Below, piece by piece: positions 31,806-38,757 of a stretch of 38,757 nt of DNA; positions within the stretch are counted from its first letter, which is position 1, and the number at the start of each line of letters is the position of its first letter. Below the pieces are notes generated by a model that saw nothing but the letters and a program-made list of their open reading frames with translations, did no database searches and was not told where the DNA came from. Source of the DNA: Verrucomicrobiia bacterium (lineage in GTDB: Bacteria; Verrucomicrobiota; Verrucomicrobiia; Limisphaerales; DASXHY01); the NCBI GenBank assembly GCA_035629175.1, contig DASPIL010000051.1:1-38757 (forward strand). Direction: 5' to 3'. The position numbers were made by a program, and so were the translations under genes.

Positions 31806-33209
31806 TCAAACGTTCGGGAGACGCCCGGTGGAATCACCAAAGCGTTCGATCGAACTCAGGCCCATTCGGTCGGCCATTGAGAGGAAGAGGTTCGTGATCG
31901 GCTTGCCGCCGTGCTTCACGTAACGGCCGGCCTGCATGGAGCCGCCGCCATCGCCTGCGAGAATCACCGGGAGATTGGAGTGCGTGTGCCGGTTTCCGTC
32001 GGCATTTCCCCCGCCGTAAACAATCATCGAGTTGTGCAGGACGGATTGGCCATCGACATCCTTCATCGCGCCAAGCTTCTGGACGAACTTCGCAAACTGC
32101 ATCACATACCAGCGATCGATCTCCCGGATCTTCCGGATTTTTTCCTGGTTGTTTTGATGGTGCGAGAGGTCGTGGTGCCCTTCCGAGACGCCAATTTCCG
32201 CAAACGAACGATTGCTGCCATCGTGCGCCAGCAGCATCGTGGCAATCCGCGTTGAATCGGTTTGAAAAGCCAGCGCCAGCATGTCGAACATCAATTGGAT
32301 GTGTTCTTCAAAGCTGGCCGGGATGCCTGACGGTGTGGGAACCGCAGGATCCTGCACGGCGAAACGTTCAGCGCGTTCAATGCGGGTTTCAATTTCACGC
32401 ACGCCCGTAAGGTATTGATCCAGCTTCGCACGATCCCCGGAATTCAGGTTCTTCTGCAGCGCACGGGCATCGTCCAGAACAAAGTCGATAATGGACCGTT
32501 GTTCCAGGCTTCGGCGCTTCAAGTTTTCCGCGCGTTCCCCAGGCGCGCCTCCCCCGAACAGACGTTCGAACACGAGCCGGGGATTCGATTCCGGGGTCAT
32601 CGGGGTGGTCGGCGAACTCCACGAAAGGTTGTACTGATAAGCGCAGGAATAACCCGAATCGCAGTTGCCCGTGTTGCGAGTGGAATCGCAGGTCAATTCC
32701 AGCGACGGGAAACGGGTTAGATGTCCCAATTGGCGGGCCATCACCTGATCGATCGAGACGCCAGCGCGAATGTCCACGGCACTCTTTTTGAGGCGAACAC
32801 CCGTCAGGAAGGTGCCGTTCGCGCGAGCGTGGTCGCCGCCTCCATCCATGCCAGCGGTTGCGGTCAGATTATCGAGGCCGCCGAGCACCTGAACATTCTT
32901 CTTCACCGCCGACAACGGTTCGAGCGTCTGCTGCAGGGTAAAATCCCCGCCTTCTTCAAATGGCCACCAGGCCGACGGAATCGCTCCGTTCGGAAAATAA
33001 ACAAAGGCAGTGCGCAATGGGGCGCCTGTGGCAGTCCGGGCGAGCTGCTTCCCGGGGTCGGTTGCCGCGGCAAGCAATCGGACCGGGAGAATGCTTTCCA
33101 TGGCGGGGAGTGCAAGGCACGCGCCCAACCCGCGCAAAAAGCGGCGGCGACTCAAGCTCAATGCCCGCTCTCGCGCAATGTCTCTCGATGCATTCGAATT
33201 CTGTTTCAT
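31806..33209 (-). CDS. DUF1552 exported protein with Tat signal
   Basis: DUF1552 proteins are common in Planctomycetes and Verrucomicrobia and are nearly always paired with DUF1592-type cytochromes. The 467-residue product has a twin-arginine signal, LSRRRFLRGLGACLALPAME, so it is exported folded, probably with a cofactor. Other conserved stretches are RTAFVYFPNGAIPSAWWPFE, GGLDNLTATAGMDGGGDHAR, GVSIDQVMARQL, STRIATMLLAHDGSNRSFAE, SEGHHDLSHHQNNQEKIRKI and NSMIVYGGGNADGNRHTHSN, with many histidines. Its function is not established. It starts 2 bp after the stop of the DUF1592 gene, so translation is likely coupled. Confidence 0.95.
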   Translation of the reverse strand: MKQNSNASRDIARERALSLSRRRFLRGLGACLALPAMESILPVRLLAAATDPGKQLARTATGAPLRTAFVYFPNGAIPSAWWPFEEGGDFTLQQTLEPLSAVKKNVQVLGGLDNLTATAGMDGGGDHARANGTFLTGVRLKKSAVDIRAGVSIDQVMARQLGHLTRFPSLELTCDSTRNTGNCDSGYSCAYQYNLSWSSPTTPMTPESNPRLVFERLFGGGAPGERAENLKRRSLEQRSIIDFVLDDARALQKNLNSGDRAKLDQYLTGVREIETRIERAERFAVQDPAVPTPSGIPASFEEHIQLMFDMLALAFQTDSTRIATMLLAHDGSNRSFAEIGVSEGHHDLSHHQNNQEKIRKIREIDRWYVMQFAKFVQKLGAMKDVDGQSVLHNSMIVYGGGNADGNRHTHSNLPVILAGDGGGSMQAGRYVKHGGKPITNLFLSMADRMGLSSIERFGDSTGRLPNV

Positions 33210-33211
33210 TG

Positions 33212-35767
33212 TTAGTGCCTTTCCAACCGGGCCGCCGCCAGTGCATGCCCTTCCTGATTCTTGCTCTCGTCGCCGGCGGCAGCATGCGATGTGCTGTCGG
33301 TCAGACGGGTCTTCTGAAACGCAGCCGATTCAATCACTCCGGTCATCAATGCGGAAGATCGCCCGTCCGCCTTTTCGATTTTTTCAACGATGAGATCAAC
33401 GGTTCCAACGTCGTAATATTCCAAACCACGCCCCAAGGCATAGGTGAGCAGCTTCTCTGTGATCGTGCGATAGAATTGTTTGGCGTGGTTCTGGACGAGG
33501 ATGCGTTTGAGTTCCCGCACGTCCGAAAATTCTTCTCCGGTAATGAGCTTCCCCGCAGCATCGATGGGCTGCTCTTCCTCCTGTTCGCGCCACATTCCCA
33601 TTGCGTTGAAGTTCTCGAGTGCAAGGCCCAATGGATCCATGCGATTGTGACACGAACTGCACAAGGCGTCTTCCCGATGCCGTGCCAATGTCTCGCGCAA
33701 GGTGATGCTGCGATTATTGTCACCCTTCGCCGCGTCCTCCAATGGCGGAATATCGGGCGGAGGCGGGGGCGGCGGCGTTCCCAGAATGTTATCGAGGATG
33801 AACACGCCGCGTTTGACGGGTGACGTGCGGGTGGGATTGGACGTCACAGCCAGAACGGATCCCTGCGTAATGATGCCGCCGCGCGGACTTCCCGAGGGCA
33901 GCGCCACCTTCCGCACCTGTGAGCCGCTCACATTGGTGATTCCATAATGCCGGGCAAGGGCTTCATTCAAAAACGTGTAATCACTATCGATCACTTCAAG
34001 AAGGCTCCGATCCTCTCTAATGATGTGCTCAAAGAAATCCTCAGTCTCCTGCCGCATGGCCCGCCGCAGTTCGCCGGTCAATTCAGCTCGCGGCGTGCGG
34101 CGGCTGCGAAAGAGCGTGTTGCGCAGGTTGTCGCGTTCGGCTTTCTCCTCAGCCGTGAGCTGGCTCTCCTCCTTGCTGCGCAATTGCCCAAAGCGCGCCC
34201 GCTGCCGCTCCGTCTCACGCGTTAATCCGTCATCGCGATTCAACACCGACCGCGCGTCAATCGGGACCGTTTCGATGTCCCGCGCCTGCAGCCATTGACC
34301 CGTGAAGTTGCGGATGAACGCCTCGAATCGCCGATCCTTGATCATGCGCGCGACCTGCGACGACAACTCAACCCGCAACTTTCCCTCGCGGGCGAGGCGG
34401 AACAATTCCTCGTCAGGCATCGATGACCAAAGAAAATAGGAAAGCCTTGAGGCGAGGGAAAACTCGTCAACGAGGGGATACACATCGCCTTCCTTGAGAG
34501 AGTCAGCGCCTTCAACTCGGAACAGGAACCGAGGCGACGCCAGCACAGCAACCATCGCCTGCGCGACGCCCGCTTCAAACGTCTTGCCAGGCTGCTGGTA
34601 TATGGCTTCAGCCAGGTTCCCGAGCCGTTCAATCGTTGAGGCATCCACGGGACGCCGATATGCGCGCTCCGCAAACGAGCCAAGCAACTCCTGCGCATAG
34701 GTGCGCCGGTCTTCCGCGCTCTGAGGCACGGCCTTTGGAAAGAACCGCGTGTAATTCGCGGGCGCCACCCAATGTTCAGGAGCCTTGGGCCCGCGAACCA
34801 CGACCGAGTGAATGTTCAACGACAACGTTCGATTCTGCGGCTCACCCGGAGTCAACGCCTCAAGAATGAACCCAAGCTCGTGCTCGCCCTGTTTCCAATG
34901 CACCGGAATCTCGAATTGAAACGACTTGCCGCCTTCCCAACTGAACTCCTCCTCCCATCGCTCAGCCCCGTCGACAGTAAAAATTAATCGGCAGCGATTG
35001 TAGTCAAAGGCGTCGTCCACGTAACGATCCTGCACACCGAGCCGCAGCACGAGTTCGTAATCACCCGCATGCTGCACGGAAATGGTGTTAGACAGGTAAG
35101 CGTTTGCGTAAAAGGAAAGGGCCAAAGACCCTTCTCCCACGGCCACGGGGCCACCGCGGAATCTTCGCCCTGGGATGCTGCGCTCCGGAATCTGTTTCCC
35201 CAGCGTCGGCACCGCCTTGGCCACAATTGCATTGGCCGCAATCAGGTATTTCTCGAGGAGCATCGGAGGCAGCGTCAACACGTCGCCAATGTTGTCGAAA
35301 CCGTGCCCTGTGTCGTCGGCGGGAAACGCCTCGTGCGTGTTGTAATCCACTCCCAGCAGGTCGGAAATCGTGTTTCGGTACTCGACACGATTGAGGCGGC
35401 GGATGGTAACGCGGCCTGGGTCGGGATTGTTTGGATCCAGTTCGAAAACGGAATCCTTGATCCAGCTGATGATTTGCCCGCGTTCGGCATCGCTGGGTTT
35501 GCTCTTGCGCGCGGGCGGCATCAACCCGGCCTCAAGATTTTTAAGAGCGTGAGACCACAATCCCTTTGCGTCCAAAACCGCGGCGTCCGATTCAAATCCG
35601 TCGAAGGCCACATTGCCCTTGTTTTCTCCATCGCCGTGGCAGTCGAAACAATACTGCTCGAGCAGGGGCCGGATTTCGGTACGAAATTTCACCGCTCCGG
35701 GCAGCGTTTCAGCCGCCCGGAGCGATGCCAACCCAACCACAACAAAAACAGCAAAACGCAAAAGCAT
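33212..35767 (-). CDS. Large exported cytochrome-like protein, DUF1587/1592/1588/1585 family
   Basis: The 851-residue product has a signal peptide (MLLRFAVFVVVGLASLRA, then AET). It then has a planctomycete-type cytochrome c domain (residues 28-110) with the heme motif CFDCHG. DUF1587 follows (TIRRLNRVEYRNTISDLLGV, residues about 122-141), then a beta-rich middle domain and a DUF1595-like region (RAYRRPVDASTIERLGNLAE). DUF1592 (residues about 430-560) contains EFSLASRLSYFLWSSMPDEE and FTGQWLQARDIETVP. DUF1588 (about 640-740) contains the second CxxCH, CSSCHNRMDPLGLALENFNA. DUF1585 (AKQFYRTITEKLLTYALGRG) ends the chain. Two CxxCH motifs suggest heme binding. The function of the family is unknown; it is cotranscribed with the DUF1552 gene. 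Confidence 0.95.
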   Translation of the reverse strand: MLLRFAVFVVVGLASLRAAETLPGAVKFRTEIRPLLEQYCFDCHGDGENKGNVAFDGFESDAAVLDAKGLWSHALKNLEAGLMPPARKSKPSDAERGQIISWIKDSVFELDPNNPDPGRVTIRRLNRVEYRNTISDLLGVDYNTHEAFPADDTGHGFDNIGDVLTLPPMLLEKYLIAANAIVAKAVPTLGKQIPERSIPGRRFRGGPVAVGEGSLALSFYANAYLSNTISVQHAGDYELVLRLGVQDRYVDDAFDYNRCRLIFTVDGAERWEEEFSWEGGKSFQFEIPVHWKQGEHELGFILEALTPGEPQNRTLSLNIHSVVVRGPKAPEHWVAPANYTRFFPKAVPQSAEDRRTYAQELLGSFAERAYRRPVDASTIERLGNLAEAIYQQPGKTFEAGVAQAMVAVLASPRFLFRVEGADSLKEGDVYPLVDEFSLASRLSYFLWSSMPDEELFRLAREGKLRVELSSQVARMIKDRRFEAFIRNFTGQWLQARDIETVPIDARSVLNRDDGLTRETERQRARFGQLRSKEESQLTAEEKAERDNLRNTLFRSRRTPRAELTGELRRAMRQETEDFFEHIIREDRSLLEVIDSDYTFLNEALARHYGITNVSGSQVRKVALPSGSPRGGIITQGSVLAVTSNPTRTSPVKRGVFILDNILGTPPPPPPPDIPPLEDAAKGDNNRSITLRETLARHREDALCSSCHNRMDPLGLALENFNAMGMWREQEEEQPIDAAGKLITGEEFSDVRELKRILVQNHAKQFYRTITEKLLTYALGRGLEYYDVGTVDLIVEKIEKADGRSSALMTGVIESAAFQKTRLTDSTSHAAAGDESKNQEGHALAAARLERH

Positions 35768-35825
35768 CGGCGCGGCACACTATAGGAACAAACCGTTAGA
35801 TGGACGAGTCCCGCACAGGTTACAT

Positions 35826-37073
35826 TCAGCCTGCTGGAACTTTGGTCGACAAAGGATGAGTGCCCTCCCCCCCAAGCACCCCTGCACGCTCAATCGTCTC
35901 CAAACACATGCGGGTCCCGTGATACGGCCCCTTCCATTCGCTGACTTTCGGCAACGATGGATCCGGCATTCCATCGCCGAGAATCCGCCAAAACCATTCC
36001 CCGTGAACGCGATCCACCAGGTGGTTCTCCATGAAATCCCAGACGCGCGCCGCAGCTTCCAAAAACCGCTGCTCGCCCGAAATGGAATAGACGTTCAGAA
36101 ATCCCACGACAGCTTCCGCCTGCGGCCAGCATTCCTTGCGTGCATCAAGGACCGCCCCGTCACGCCCTTCGTAACACAACGCGCCTGTGGCATCGATTCC
36201 TTGGGTCAAAACGGCATCGGCAATCCGGACGGCGAGGGATCGCACGCGCCCCGTCAGTGCCGAATCGCCAAGCAACTCCGCCGCTTCGCACAACAGCCAG
36301 CTGGCTTCAATGTCGTGGCCAAATGTGCAGGTGTTCGATCGAACCCGCCAGCAATCGTCGAAGAAATGGTGCAGATGAAAGGTCCTGCGATCGAGGATCC
36401 TGTCCTCGAACAGCAGGATCAGTTCACGCAGCCGGACGCCGACACGTGGATCATTCCATACGCGTCGAAGATTCGTATATGCCTCCAGCACGTGAAGGTG
36501 GCTGTTCATCGATTTTTTCTCGTTCAAATCCTTTTCACTCAGCGCCTCGTCCACCACAGTTGTCCAGTCACGGCTGCAAACCTCGAAATACCCGCCCTGC
36601 CCCTCGTCGTGCGCATGGGATTCGACGCAGTCGAACAACTCGCGAGCCTGCCGCAATGCCGCGGCGTTCCCAAACGTTCGATGATACTCTGACAACGCGT
36701 AAATGCAGAATGCCTGTCCGTAGGTTTTTTTTACAGGATCCAGCACAGCGCCCGAATCGGTAAGCCGCCAGAAAGCGCCGCCATGTTCGCGATCCACAAA
36801 CCGGGACACGAGGTAATCCAGGGCGCGGTCCGCCATTTGTCGATACACGGGTCTCGCCTCGTTGCGATAGGCTGCGGAAAACGCCCAGAGGATCCGGGCA
36901 TGGACAATCAAACCCTTCGGCTTGCTGCGGTCGGCGTGTAATTCGTTCGACAACCACGCCATCCAGCCGCCTTGCTCATGATCGACCGCGGGACCGCACC
37001 AAAACGGCAGGATATGCCCGTGCAATTGTCCCCTCGCAGCATCGCTCAGCCGCTGAAGCGGGTTGGTTCTCAT
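35826..37073 (-). CDS. AGE-family epimerase, probable cellobiose/mannobiose 2-epimerase
   Basis: The (alpha/alpha)6-barrel AGE family includes N-acylglucosamine 2-epimerases and cellobiose or mannobiose 2-epimerases. The 415-residue product opens with HILPFWCGPAVDHEQGGWMA and has LIVHARILWAFSAAYRNEAR, YGQAFCIYALSEYHRTFGNA, FHLHHFFDDCWRVRSNTCTF and GHDIEASWLLCEAAELLGDS, with the catalytic-region histidine of GHDIEASW. ECWPQAEAVVGFLNVYSISG and GEWFWRILGDGMPDP complete the barrel. The GHDIEASW block and length favour cellobiose/mannobiose 2-epimerases over N-acylglucosamine epimerases. It has no signal peptide, so it acts in the cytoplasm. Its ATG overlaps the stop of the preceding glycosidase gene in ATGA. 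Confidence 0.93.
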   Translation of the reverse strand: MRTNPLQRLSDAARGQLHGHILPFWCGPAVDHEQGGWMAWLSNELHADRSKPKGLIVHARILWAFSAAYRNEARPVYRQMADRALDYLVSRFVDREHGGAFWRLTDSGAVLDPVKKTYGQAFCIYALSEYHRTFGNAAALRQARELFDCVESHAHDEGQGGYFEVCSRDWTTVVDEALSEKDLNEKKSMNSHLHVLEAYTNLRRVWNDPRVGVRLRELILLFEDRILDRRTFHLHHFFDDCWRVRSNTCTFGHDIEASWLLCEAAELLGDSALTGRVRSLAVRIADAVLTQGIDATGALCYEGRDGAVLDARKECWPQAEAVVGFLNVYSISGEQRFLEAAARVWDFMENHLVDRVHGEWFWRILGDGMPDPSLPKVSEWKGPYHGTRMCLETIERAGVLGGEGTHPLSTKVPAG

Positions 37074-38757
37074 GGCCTCGGCTCCCGTGCCGCGTGCAGT
37101 ATTTCCACCCGCCCCACCTGCGTTTCACCCGTGAACTGGATTTTTAGAAAACGCGCCTCTACGCCTGCGTTGTTGGCGTGGAATAAGACAGGGAGCCAAT
37201 ACCCGTAATCGCCACCGCCCCTGAAGTACGACTGCTGCAGAACCTGAATCTCGCGAAACGTCTCTCCATCGACCGACACGCTGAAGTTCGGCGGCGTGAT
37301 CTGCTTTGGAAAAAAGGCGAAAATCCGAAACCCCTCCAAAGCGTCAGGCAACTTGTAAATCATGCTCGCGCCCTTCGTCCCGCCCGCCCGATGCCCATCT
37401 TCTTTTGCCTGCCTGCAATCCCGATTGTGAATCGTCACTCCTCCATGGCGGAAGAGGCGGTCAAGGTTGCTGAGTTCGTCGACGAAGATTCCGTGTTCAA
37501 CCCGGACCGGCCCCTCGACATTGGACGGCGCCGACGCGCCGCTCTCGTTCACAGCGATGACACGATAAAGCCATTCGCCACGCGGGGCGGATTCATCGAC
37601 CCACTGCGGCCTGTATTGCACGGCCGCTTCATCGATGTTTTCCGCCACAACAGACCACGGCCCGCTTCGATTGGCAGCCCGCTGCAAGCGGTAGGATCGC
37701 GCTCCAACAGACCCCTGCCACGTGATCTGGGGAGAGCCTGCGGCCGGAAGCAGCACAGGGGCGGGAGGAACCGGCAAAGGCGGAACCGCGATACCTCGGA
37801 TCTTGAAGGCATGCTCCCGCGCCAGGTTCATCAAGGGTTCTTCGTCGTACGCCGCCGCAATTGCAGAGGGTGGCCAGTGAAACGCCTTGTAAAGATTTCC
37901 GCCCGCGGGTTCGCTGTGCCAGTAAAAGCCCCCGTCACGATTCCGAAAACGCAGGCTCCATAGCAGTCCACCGGAAATCCGAGTTTCCGCAATCGCGTCC
38001 AGAGCTTCCTCCATCTGGGCTGTGGGGACGAAACCGAACTCGCCCACCACGTAGGGTTTCCGTCCCTTCGCTTTGACGGCGTTCTCGCGAATCAATTGTG
38101 CGAACGTCTTGCTGCCCCCGGGGTAGTGATGCGTGGTCACTATGTCGATCTCGGGCATTTCCAGTGAAGCCGTTCTCAGTTCCGACGCGTTGAAGCCGTC
38201 CATGATCAGGTGATTGGCATCGAGGTTTCGGATGTACGCAGCAATCTCGCGGGTCCACGGAGCGGGCGAGTCGATTTCATTTCCCGTTTCCCAGCAGAGG
38301 ACCGCAGGATCCTCGGAATAGCGAATGCCTGTGAACGTGTTGGTGCGCGTGAGGATGAAGCGAACGGTGGTCTTGAAATCGTCGATCAATTCCTTGTCCG
38401 TCCAAAACGCATCAGAAGCCTTGCCGCGGAATGCTGCATATTCGGCGCGTCCACCCTGCCACGTCCAATTGTCCACGAGCGGAATAATCAACCGAACCCC
38501 CTGCTCGTTCGCGACCTGCAGCGCGAGATCAAGCGCGCGGAACGCCTCCTCATTGAACCGCCCGGGCCCCAGCACATGCCTTGGAATTTCCGGCGTGTCA
38601 TTGGTTCGTTTGACCGTGATCACATACGTCCGCGCCACAGTCCCGCCCAATTGCCGCGCGGTCGCAAGGGCGTCGGTCAGTTCGAACCGATCCGGCAATC
38701 TCCAGGGATTCAGCTCCTTGAACGGAACGTTATCCTCGATGACGAGAAGGTTCGGGA
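37070..38757 (-). CDS. GH5-like beta-glycosidase (mannanase-like), 5' end outside the window
   Basis: The frame is open to the right edge: before the TTG at 38698 it still reads NLLVIEDNVPFKELNPWRLP, so the true start lies outside. Counting from 38698, Glu141 in CWETGNEIDS and Glu220 in PYVVGEFGF match the acid/base and nucleophile glutamates of clan GH-A. ARQLGGTVARTYVITV and DGFNASELRTASLEMPEIDI also fit mannan endo-1,4-beta-mannosidase-like GH5 enzymes. A fibronectin-type III-like domain (YRLQRAANRSGPWSVVAENI) and a beta-sandwich, discoidin/CBM-like end (FEIQVL-like FREIQVLQQSYFRGGGDY) follow. Its TGA (37072-37070) overlaps the epimerase ATG. Export is likely but the signal peptide is not visible. 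The exact substrate is inferred. Confidence 0.92.
   Translation of the reverse strand, partial: PNLLVIEDNVPFKELNPWRLPDRFELTDALATARQLGGTVARTYVITVKRTNDTPEIPRHVLGPGRFNEEAFRALDLALQVANEQGVRLIIPLVDNWTWQGGRAEYAAFRGKASDAFWTDKELIDDFKTTVRFILTRTNTFTGIRYSEDPAVLCWETGNEIDSPAPWTREIAAYIRNLDANHLIMDGFNASELRTASLEMPEIDIVTTHHYPGGSKTFAQLIRENAVKAKGRKPYVVGEFGFVPTAQMEEALDAIAETRISGGLLWSLRFRNRDGGFYWHSEPAGGNLYKAFHWPPSAIAAAYDEEPLMNLAREHAFKIRGIAVPPLPVPPAPVLLPAAGSPQITWQGSVGARSYRLQRAANRSGPWSVVAENIDEAAVQYRPQWVDESAPRGEWLYRVIAVNESGASAPSNVEGPVRVEHGIFVDELSNLDRLFRHGGVTIHNRDCRQAKEDGHRAGGTKGASMIYKLPDALEGFRIFAFFPKQITPPNFSVSVDGETFREIQVLQQSYFRGGGDYGYWLPVLFHANNAGVEARFLKIQFTGETQVGRVEILHAAREPRP

Noticed and set aside
35613-36692. 359-residue plus-strand ORF across the DUF1592 start and epimerase gene
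   Set aside because: It runs antisense through two well-supported genes and has no protein-family character.

Overview
The window reads as a chromosomal segment of a Gram-negative member of the Verrucomicrobiota, most like the Pedosphaera/Limisphaerales side of the phylum. This assignment is inferred from gene content. The window combines a PEP-CTERM-tagged exported protein, a Bbp2-type outer-membrane porin, a Kdo transferase for LPS, the futalosine menaquinone enzyme MqnC, a membrane pyrophosphatase, and the DUF1592/DUF1552 pair typical of the Planctomycetes-Verrucomicrobia group. Coding density is high except between about 14.3 and 18.2 kb.

Layout. 0-1.3 kb: an exported protein of unknown function followed by a CsgG-like exported protein cut by the window edge. 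1.4-3.1 kb: a structured intergenic repeat, panD, and a convergent XdhC-family gene. 3.2-8.2 kb: a secreted 13-repeat beta-propeller protein, an FAD-oxidoreductase/Rieske fusion, a small membrane protein and a YebC-family regulator. 8.5-14.3 kb: a divergent membrane pyrophosphatase, a PEP-CTERM protein, waaA and metF. 14.3-18.2 kb: a low-density region with a broken gene, possible gene tails, a partial copy of the 1.4-kb repeat, a small pentapeptide-repeat gene and a tandem duplication. 18.2-20.8 kb: mqnC, a family-2 glycosyltransferase and a polytopic membrane protein. 20.9-25.8 kb: speA and a perR-like/sufB/sufC operon. 25.8-27.5 kb: the second long copy of the repeat and a Bbp2 porin with a structured leader. 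27.7-31.8 kb: a PilC/GspF protein, class II fructose-bisphosphate aldolase, a pterin dehydratase and galactokinase. 31.8-38.8 kb: the DUF1592/DUF1552 exported pair, then an AGE-family epimerase translationally overlapped with a GH5-like glycosidase that runs off the right edge.

Working together. The clearest functional units are perR-like/sufB/sufC (Fe-S assembly under a peroxide or iron sensor), mqnC with its glycosyltransferase partner, DUF1592/DUF1552, and GH5 plus epimerase, whose composition suggests beta-mannan or beta-glucan oligosaccharide use. The rest is mostly single-gene housekeeping.

I see no CRISPR array, phage, transposase, tRNA or rRNA, and no obvious multi-gene novel defence or biosynthetic system. 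The observations most worth checking are the structured repeat family, the altered sugar-binding motif of the galactokinase, the divergent pyrophosphatase, the SUF operon without sufD, the porin leader RNA and the decayed 14-18 kb region.
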